A stretch of DNA of 64,000 nt from Thermosipho affectus (GTDB lineage Bacteria > Thermotogota > Thermotogae > Thermotogales > Fervidobacteriaceae): assembly GCF_001990485.1 (NCBI RefSeq), contig NZ_LBFC01000006.1, positions 116,564 through 180,563 on the forward strand, given 5' to 3'. The notes under the pieces are model-generated. The model saw only the letters and a program-made list of their open reading frames with translations. It was not told the DNA's origin and searched no databases. Both the position numbers and the translations under genes were made by a program. Position 1 is the first letter of the stretch; every line of letters starts with the position of its first letter. This document shows positions 58,973-64,000 of this stretch, one piece after another.

Positions 58973-59981
58973 ACCTTTTCTTGTTAATAGTAGATATTAA
59001 AAGATATTTTCTAGACTTCAAAAAAATTAAATTTTCACTTCCCAATCTATTTAATGCAGATCTTAAAAAATATGCATTAGTTATTGTTTGAAATTTTTCA
59101 GGCGATGAAATTTCAAGATGACCTTTATATTCCATATCAGATGAAGATGCAAAAAAGAATAATCCTGCTGAATTACCCGCCAACTTTAATCGAGAATACC
59201 TACCAGAAATCATAGATCTTCTTAAAAATCTTTTTAAATTTTTCAAGCTAATACGCATAAATTCTTTTGCGTTGGAAAATTCTTCTTCAAGTAAATAAAT
59301 CATTTCTTCATTCAGATTTTCACCACATACATTAAAAAGTTGATCACTTTTTAATACCATATGTCTTAATCCATATCCCAATTCAATTTCTCTTCCTTTC
59401 AACAACTGTAGTGCTTTTATTAGATGTCTTGAAGAATAATACGGTATTCTCCATGAAAAAGTAGAACTTTTGTTATCCCTTCTAACATAATTAATTATTC
59501 CATTATTTTCAGCAACCAATCTAAAACCATTACCAAAAAATAAGTCTACAAAATTCCCTTCTTCAAGGTGCGAAGATACAAAATCAAGGTCATTTAAAAA
59601 TGTACTTCTTGAAATATCTAAAAGTTTTTCATACCTATCTTCAAAATCTTTCAAATGAAAATCCTCAATTTTTAATTTTAAATTCTCATCTTTTGCCTTT
59701 AAAAATACATATCTACCATCTGAATAAATATTTATATCTCCTGAAAGTTCATATACAAAAAATTTTAAAATATCAAGTGGTAAAGTAAATGAAAGTGTAG
59801 TTGGATTCATTTCAGAAACAACAAATTTAACCGTCAAACAACCATCACTACCAAACATGCTTAAATAACCACTATTGTAGGAAAAACCAACTTTTCTATT
59901 TATTTTTTCAACACTTCCCACCACTTTGTCTATTAACTTTAGGGCTTTCTTCATTTCGTCAACATTTATTTTTAATCTCAT
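58950..59981 (-). CDS. Divergent DNA polymerase III beta-clamp-like protein
   Basis: The 343-residue protein reads as three repeats of the DnaN fold: domain I (about 1-118; [32 protein letters not shown]), domain II (about 119-235; [36 protein letters not shown]) and domain III (about 236-343; [17 protein letters not shown], a late [12 protein letters not shown] and a terminal FIFLPLY where DnaN ends with a PM/PL-R). Length is slightly short for DnaN. No replication gene is near. Similarity is by fold pattern, not strong identity. The ATG follows AGAGGTGA. Confidence 0.55.
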   Translation of the reverse strand: MRLKINVDEMKKALKLIDKVVGSVEKINRKVGFSYNSGYLSMFGSDGCLTVKFVVSEMNPTTLSFTLPLDILKFFVYELSGDINIYSDGRYVFLKAKDENLKLKIEDFHLKDFEDRYEKLLDISRSTFLNDLDFVSSHLEEGNFVDLFFGNGFRLVAENNGIINYVRRDNKSSTFSWRIPYYSSRHLIKALQLLKGREIELGYGLRHMVLKSDQLFNVCGENLNEEMIYLLEEEFSNAKEFMRISLKNLKRFLRRSMISGRYSRLKLAGNSAGLFFFASSSDMEYKGHLEISSPEKFQTITNAYFLRSALNRLGSENLIFLKSRKYLLISTINKKRFIFLPLY

Positions 59982-60000
59982 ACATTCACCTCTTTATATA

Positions 60001-60028
60001 ATTCTACAATAAAAAGCTTCCTTCTCAA
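60001..60028 (-). promoter_or_regulatory. Promoter of the clamp-like gene
   Basis: On the minus strand TTGAGA (60023-60028), a 16-base spacer and TAGAAT (60001-60006) lie 20 bases before the start codon. It points away from the pyr promoter on the other strand. Confidence 0.55.
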
Positions 60029-60085
60029 ACAGGATAAATATATGCTAGACTTTAAATTTACAATTAACAAATTGTACAATGATAC

Positions 60086-60114
60086 TTGATTATCGAAGAA
60101 AAATATGATATAAA
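60086..60114 (+). promoter_or_regulatory. Promoter of the pyr operon
   Basis: TTGATT (60086-60091), a 17-base spacer and TATAAA (60109-60114) place the transcription start near 60121. That leaves about 24 bases before the leader-peptide ATG. Confidence 0.75.
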
Positions 60115-60144
60115 AGTAATTGAAAAATTTGTGGGGGGAAAAGT

Positions 60145-60201
60145 ATGAAAATTTTATTCTTCAATAAAAGGGAAAATAAATATTACATAAAAAACACCTA
60201 A
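60145..60201 (+). CDS. pyr operon leader peptide
   Basis: An 18-codon frame (MKILFFNKRENKYYIKNT) starts with ATG six bases after a run of six G (60133-60138), a strong SD. It ends in TAA at 60199-60201, on the first base of the terminator stem. The message has a U-rich run in codons 3-6. This is the pyrBI-type plan: with low UTP, polymerase pauses in the U-rich tract and a following ribosome prevents the hairpin; with high UTP the terminator forms. Not included in the usual length cut-offs for genes. Confidence 0.65.
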   Translation: MKILFFNKRENKYYIKNT

Positions 60202-60235
60202 AAATGGGGCTTTTGGCCCCATTTTCTTTATTTTT
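60201..60235 (+). terminator. Leader terminator (attenuator) of the pyr operon
   Basis: AAAATGGGGC (60201-60210) pairs with GCCCCATTTT (60216-60225), loop TTTTG, followed by CTTTATTTTT. A 10-bp perfect stem and T-rich tail make a strong intrinsic terminator between promoter and pyrC. The leader peptide stop codon adjoins it, so a ribosome at the stop would cover the left arm. Six G of the leader SD and seven G of the pyrC SD could also pair with the CCCC arm. Confidence 0.8.
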
Positions 60236-61370
60236 CAGGGGGGGTGAAAGTATAAAAATTTACGATCCTTTTGAAAAAAAGATATTCTATGAAGATCTTG
60301 AATTACCAGAAAAAGTAAAAGGAAAAAACTTAATATGCGTTCCCACCTTTTTTGACTTTCACACACATGTTAGATTATTAAAAAATCAAGAAAACTATGA
60401 ATCTCTGCAAAAGGCATGTATTGCCGGTGGATTTTCGGAAGTATTGATACAACCAAATACAAATCCACGTCTTGAAACAAAAGAAGTACACAAGACACAC
60501 GAACAGTTAACTAAAAAAACTTATGTAAAATTTTATAGAACCACTTCTTTATTTGGAAACCAAGAACCTTCAGGAAATATCCTATGTTATTCGACAGACG
60601 GAATTGAATATACATACAATGATTTAGTTAAAAATTTTTCCAAAAAAACTCCTGCTTTAGTTTTGGACCACAGTCAAATATTTGAAAACAAAGGAATGTT
60701 CTATAGAAAAATAAACAATATTCCCAAAAGACCAATAACAAATGAAGCAATTGCCATATCTAGAACTGTACTTACAGGAATTGAGTTTAACTTTAAAGAT
60801 TTTCACATACAGCACGTTTCTTCAAAATATTCCATAGAAATTATCGATTTTTTAAAAAGATATACCCATATAACCTCAGAAGTAACACCTCATCACTTAT
60901 TAATTTCAAATGAAGACATATCAAATTCAAATTTTAAAATTAATCCTCCACTGTGTGATAGGAAAACAATAGAATTTTTAAAAACAGCTGTAAAAAAAGA
61001 TAAAATAGACATACTAGCCACTGATCACGCTCCCCATCCGAAAAAACCAGATGACTTTGAAAAAGCACCATACGGTACTTCAAATATAGAAATAGCATTT
61101 TCTGCTTTTTACACCGCACTTGAAGATGTTTTCTTAGTTGTTGATAAACTGTGCAAAAATCCAAGGAAAAGATTGGGAATAAAATACAAATTTTCCCATG
61201 AAAATTTAGTAATAATAGATCTAAACCAAACCTATATAGTGGATAGCAGCAAATTTTTAAGTAAAGGAAAAAATTGTGCATTTGACGGCATGAAACTCAA
61301 GGGGAAAATAATCGGAGTAAAAATAAAAGGACAATGGGGGTATTGGGATGGAGAATACTTACTTGACTAA
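60204..61370 (+). CDS. pyrC: Dihydroorotase
   Basis: This amidohydrolase interconverts carbamoyl-aspartate and dihydroorotate. Metal motifs are FFDFHTHVR, VLDHSQ, IQHVSS, TPHHLL and DHAPHP; INPPLCD is typical. The start is unusual. ATG at 60204 lies inside the terminator stem two bases after the leader stop, allowing reinitiation. The only SD (seven G at 60238-60244) is followed at 7 bases by ATA (60252) in the correct frame. No ATG, GTG or TTG lies between the terminator and the metal site. pyrC opens a pyrC-K-D-F-E operon. Confidence 0.88.
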   Translation: MGLLAPFSLFFRGGESIKIYDPFEKKIFYEDLELPEKVKGKNLICVPTFFDFHTHVRLLKNQENYESLQKACIAGGFSEVLIQPNTNPRLETKEVHKTHEQLTKKTYVKFYRTTSLFGNQEPSGNILCYSTDGIEYTYNDLVKNFSKKTPALVLDHSQIFENKGMFYRKINNIPKRPITNEAIAISRTVLTGIEFNFKDFHIQHVSSKYSIEIIDFLKRYTHITSEVTPHHLLISNEDISNSNFKINPPLCDRKTIEFLKTAVKKDKIDILATDHAPHPKKPDDFEKAPYGTSNIEIAFSAFYTALEDVFLVVDKLCKNPRKRLGIKYKFSHENLVIIDLNQTYIVDSSKFLSKGKNCAFDGMKLKGKIIGVKIKGQWGYWDGEYLLD

Positions 61371-61992
61371 AAAAGATGTTATTAAATTAAACAAAGACAC
61401 TTATATAGTTACATTTGAAAACATAAAGTTCGAATTAGGTCAATTTATAATGATCGAAACAAAAAATTTAGTAAGAAAGCCTTTTATACTTGGCACTTGG
61501 AATAACCACCCTGCAATTTCCGTACAAATTAAAGGTAAAGGAACCGAATACATAGTAAAAACACAAAATAATATAAAGGCCCATTTTCCACTTGGAAAAA
61601 AATTTATCCCACCGTCTGGAAAAGGAATGGTAATTATTTCTCCAACATGTATAACCCTTGCAAATTTAATAACAAAAGAATATAACTGTGATGTACTTGT
61701 TGGCAGTAAAACACCTCTTGAATACAAAATACCATTTGAATTTGCAACAGGTGATGTGGAATTTGCAAACAAAGTTGAAAAATTAAAAAAATACGACTGG
61801 TATTTAATATCAGGATCAAAGGCAATGGAAAATTTTGTGCTTTCTAAAATTGAATCAAATAATATTTATGTATCTTTAGAAGAATATATGGGATGCGGAA
61901 TTGGAGCGTGTAAAAGTTGTGCAGTTTTTACGAAAAACGGGGTTAAACATATATGTACAGATGGCCCCATATTTAGGAGGGATGAACTATGA
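61348..61992 (+). CDS. pyrK: Dihydroorotate dehydrogenase B electron-transfer subunit
   Basis: The 214-residue subunit passes electrons from PyrD to NAD. It has an N-terminal FAD-binding barrel with a degenerate RKPFILG in place of RPxS, and the [2Fe-2S] motif GCGIGACKSC then CTDGP near the C-terminus. It is shorter than typical PyrK (about 260 residues), mostly in the NAD-binding part. The ATG at 61348 overlaps the end of pyrC by 23 bases; it overlaps pyrD by 4. Confidence 0.9.
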   Translation: MENTYLTKKDVIKLNKDTYIVTFENIKFELGQFIMIETKNLVRKPFILGTWNNHPAISVQIKGKGTEYIVKTQNNIKAHFPLGKKFIPPSGKGMVIISPTCITLANLITKEYNCDVLVGSKTPLEYKIPFEFATGDVEFANKVEKLKKYDWYLISGSKAMENFVLSKIESNNIYVSLEEYMGCGIGACKSCAVFTKNGVKHICTDGPIFRRDEL

Positions 61993-62804
61993 ATCTTAAT
62001 CCACCGTTAATTATAGCCTCAGGTCCTGGAGGAAATGGGGAATATTTAAAACTAATAAATCCAGAGTATATAGGAGCTTATACGTTGAAAACTGTAACTT
62101 TAAATCCAAAAAAAGGTAATCTTCCTCCAAGAATGCGAGATAAAGAACATTTTGTAATTAACAGTATTGGCCTTGAAAATCCTGGTATAAACCATTTTAT
62201 TGAAAATATAGAAAAATATAAATTAAATGTTAAAACTATATTAAGTCTTGGTGGAGATACAAAAGAAGAATATATAAAGATTGCAGAAATTATTGATCCA
62301 TATGCACAATATTTTGAAGCAATAGAATTTAATTTTTCCTGTCCAAATGTGAAAAAAGGAGGATTATCGATTATATCAGATAAAGACGAATGGGAAGAAA
62401 TTTTAAAAAAAGTAAGAAAAATACTTCCAAATACCTTTTTAATTGCTAAATTAAGTATAGAAGGAAACTTTGTAGAAACTTCTTCACAAATAGTAGCCAA
62501 ACACAACTGGGAAGGAATAACCCTAATAAATTGTGTAAGAGGATTAATAATAGAAAATGGGAAAGTAATTACAGGAGGAATTTCCGGTCCAATTCTAAAA
62601 CCTATCTCATTACGTGCAATATATGAAACAAGGAAAAAATTAAAAGATATCTATATAATAGCTTCAGGTGGAATTTATACGGAAAAAGATGCAGATGAAT
62701 TTCTAGAAATAGGTGCAAACGCTATTTCCATAGGAAGTGCACTTTTTAAAGATCCAAATGTTGTTGAAAAAATAGGAAAATATTTGAAAGGAGTGAAAAA
62801 ATGA
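61989..62804 (+). CDS. pyrD: Dihydroorotate dehydrogenase B, catalytic subunit
   Basis: The 271-residue FMN enzyme of class 1B oxidises dihydroorotate to orotate together with PyrK. Visible features are IGLENPGINHFI, the catalytic loop NFSCPNVKKGG, ASGGIYTEKDADEFLEIGA and GSALFKDPN. It overlaps pyrK and pyrF by 4 bases each. The first residues are shorter than usual for this family. Confidence 0.92.
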   Translation: MNLNPPLIIASGPGGNGEYLKLINPEYIGAYTLKTVTLNPKKGNLPPRMRDKEHFVINSIGLENPGINHFIENIEKYKLNVKTILSLGGDTKEEYIKIAEIIDPYAQYFEAIEFNFSCPNVKKGGLSIISDKDEWEEILKKVRKILPNTFLIAKLSIEGNFVETSSQIVAKHNWEGITLINCVRGLIIENGKVITGGISGPILKPISLRAIYETRKKLKDIYIIASGGIYTEKDADEFLEIGANAISIGSALFKDPNVVEKIGKYLKGVKK

Positions 62805-63406
62805 TACCAGTATTAAGTTTGGATATGCAAAAACCATTGGAGTTTATAAAAGAAGTAGGTAGCTTCGAAACAGTAAAAGTAGGGCACAATCTTGCAATTA
62901 ACGGTAGAAAAATTCTTGATGAGCTCTACAATCTAAACCTCAAGGTCATATTAGACTTAAAATTTTGCGATATTCCTTCTACAGTAGAACGTTCAATAAA
63001 AAGTTGGGACCATCCTACAATTATTGGTTTTACAGTCCATAGTGCAGCAGGTATAGAAAGCGTAAAAGCTGCTTTAAATGCAACAGATAAATTAATATTT
63101 TCAGTAATCAAACTAACATCACAAGAGGGAAGTTTGGAAAGCTACATTGACAAAATTTTTGAACTAGAAAACTTAAAAAGTTCATTTGTTCTTCCAGGAA
63201 AATGGGCAATAAAGTTGAGAAAAAAACTTACTGGAAAATTTTTAGTACCTGGCATAAGGATGGAAGTAAAATCAGATGATCAAAAAGATGTTATAACTCT
63301 TTCCCAAGTAGAAAATATTGCAGATTTTGTAGTACTTGGCAGAGAAATTTATCTTTCGAAAAATCCAAAAGAAAAAATTCAAAAAATAAAGGAGGAATTA
63401 ATATGA
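62801..63406 (+). CDS. pyrF: Orotidine 5'-phosphate decarboxylase
   Basis: The 201-residue TIM-barrel enzyme makes UMP from OMP. The catalytic DxKxxD motif is in [16 protein letters not shown], and the phosphate-binding end is [14 protein letters not shown]. It is a short form, similar in size to archaeal and Thermotogae enzymes. The start is coupled to pyrD and the stop to pyrE by 4-base overlaps. Confidence 0.92.
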   Translation: MIPVLSLDMQKPLEFIKEVGSFETVKVGHNLAINGRKILDELYNLNLKVILDLKFCDIPSTVERSIKSWDHPTIIGFTVHSAAGIESVKAALNATDKLIFSVIKLTSQEGSLESYIDKIFELENLKSSFVLPGKWAIKLRKKLTGKFLVPGIRMEVKSDDQKDVITLSQVENIADFVVLGREIYLSKNPKEKIQKIKEELI

Positions 63407-63966
63407 AAATAGAAGAAATTTTAAAAACAACAGGAGCCCTTTTAAATGGTCATTTTATCTTATCATCCGGTAACCATTCGGAAAAATACATTCAATGTGC
63501 AAGAATATTTGAGTATCCAAAATATGGAGAATTAGTAGGAAAAATGCTAGCAGAAAAATTGGAAAAATACAACCCTGATCTCATAATCGGCCCCGCTATG
63601 GGAGGAATACATATAGCATACATAGTAGCAAAATACCTAAATAAAAGAAATATTTTTGCAGAAAGAGAAAACAAAAAAATGACATTAAGAAGAGGCTTTA
63701 AAATAAACGAAGGAGAAAAAGTAGCAATAGTAGAAGATGTAATAACAACGGGAAAATCAGTAAAAGAAGTAATAGAGATAGTAAAAGAAAGTAAGGGAAA
63801 GGTATGTTGTATTGGTTCAGTAATAAACAGGTCTGATAATAATCCATTTGAAGTACCATACGAATATCTTTTAAAAATCAATATTCCAATATATAAAAAA
63901 GAAGAATGCCCATTATGTAAAGCACAAATTCCTGCGGAAAAACCAGGAAGTAGATTCATAAAATAA
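63403..63966 (+). CDS. pyrE: Orotate phosphoribosyltransferase
   Basis: The 187-residue enzyme joins orotate and PRPP to give OMP. The PRPP motif is [17 protein letters not shown], and [15 protein letters not shown] is the N-terminal signature. The C-terminal [16 protein letters not shown] carries two Cys, as in the longer Thermus/Thermotoga-type OPRTs. It is the last pyr gene seen. pyrB, carA/carB and pyrR are not in the window. The ATG follows GGAGG. Confidence 0.95.
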   Translation: MKIEEILKTTGALLNGHFILSSGNHSEKYIQCARIFEYPKYGELVGKMLAEKLEKYNPDLIIGPAMGGIHIAYIVAKYLNKRNIFAERENKKMTLRRGFKINEGEKVAIVEDVITTGKSVKEVIEIVKESKGKVCCIGSVINRSDNNPFEVPYEYLLKINIPIYKKEECPLCKAQIPAEKPGSRFIK

Positions 63967-63987
63967 AAAAAGCAGGCGAAAGCCTGC
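63965..63987 (-). terminator. Terminator for a minus-strand gene to the right
   Basis: GCAGGC-GAAA-GCCTGC forms a 6-bp stem. On the minus strand it is followed by seven T, so it terminates transcription coming from beyond position 64000. On the plus strand it is followed by GAAAAAAAAA, not T, so it is a poor terminator for the pyr operon. Confidence 0.65.
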
Positions 63988-64000
63988 GAAAAAAAAATAA

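Noticed and set aside
58950..59981. The main replication clamp dnaN
   Set aside because: The sequence is too divergent and lacks replication neighbours; a canonical dnaN is expected elsewhere in the genome.
60121..60260. PyrR-binding attenuator
   Set aside because: No PyrR-type stem-loop with the conserved AGAGAGGCU-like loop was seen, and the leader is too short for the usual anti-antiterminator set.

Overview
The window looks like chromosomal DNA from a low-GC member of the Thermotogales, most probably a Thermosipho-like species. The base composition is very AT-rich. Most genes carry strong GGAGGTGA-type Shine-Dalgarno (SD) sites, and GTG or TTG starts are common. The gene set fits this order: HslV, LepA, a GlgC/GlgD pair, CsrA-FliW, orphan imidazolonepropionase, MtnA, and secreted or beta-barrel envelope proteins. 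The species is inferred from these features and was not tested by database search. No insertion sequence, prophage or CRISPR array was seen.

Layout. Positions 1-2030 hold the 3' end of a probable B12-dependent aminomutase subunit, an MFS permease, a gene-poor stretch with inverted repeats and a possible gene remnant, and a tRNA-fMet/tRNA-Leu unit. A minus-strand block (2285-7112) carries tilS, ftsH, a FlK-type hotdog thioesterase and a radical SAM protein. A plus-strand run of closely packed genes (7195-18223) holds an M42 peptidase, a SPOR-like membrane protein, uppP, hutI, a NusG-II/Gx-transporter pair, maf, radC and an envelope-polysaccharide group (TPR-like protein, Wzi-like barrel, processive GT2, second GT2, flippase-like membrane protein).

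The long minus-strand region 18220-51803 is mostly housekeeping genes, packed with overlaps or gaps of a few bases. Read in transcription order it contains leuS, a SurA-like foldase, mtnA, serS, dxs, asp23-fakA, rseC, a lipase-like hydrolase, fliW, csrA, gatC, smpB, deoC, glgD, glgC, a GNAT-IspF fusion, rsmA, fmt, trmFO, murD, lepA, a secreted phospholipase D-like protein, tsaC/sua5, hslV, DUF503, yqeK, trmI, ctpA and an RND/MMPL exporter. From 51890 to 59981 come rsmE, a GNAT protein, rseP, a REC-GGDEF/HD-GYP signalling pair, ispG, and a protein that reads like a highly divergent DNA sliding clamp.

The last part (60086-63966) is a pyrimidine operon, pyrC-pyrK-pyrD-pyrF-pyrE. It is preceded by a strong promoter, an 18-codon leader peptide and an intrinsic terminator placed directly after the leader stop codon. 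This is the arrangement expected for pyrBI-type, translation-coupled attenuation. pyrC has no normal start codon after the terminator: its SD is followed by ATA in a context nearly identical to the leader's SD-ATG.

The most interesting items are the pyr leader with the odd pyrC start, the cryptic clamp-like protein, the GNAT-IspF fusion, the polysaccharide/flippase group, and several genes whose best SD points to a non-canonical start codon.
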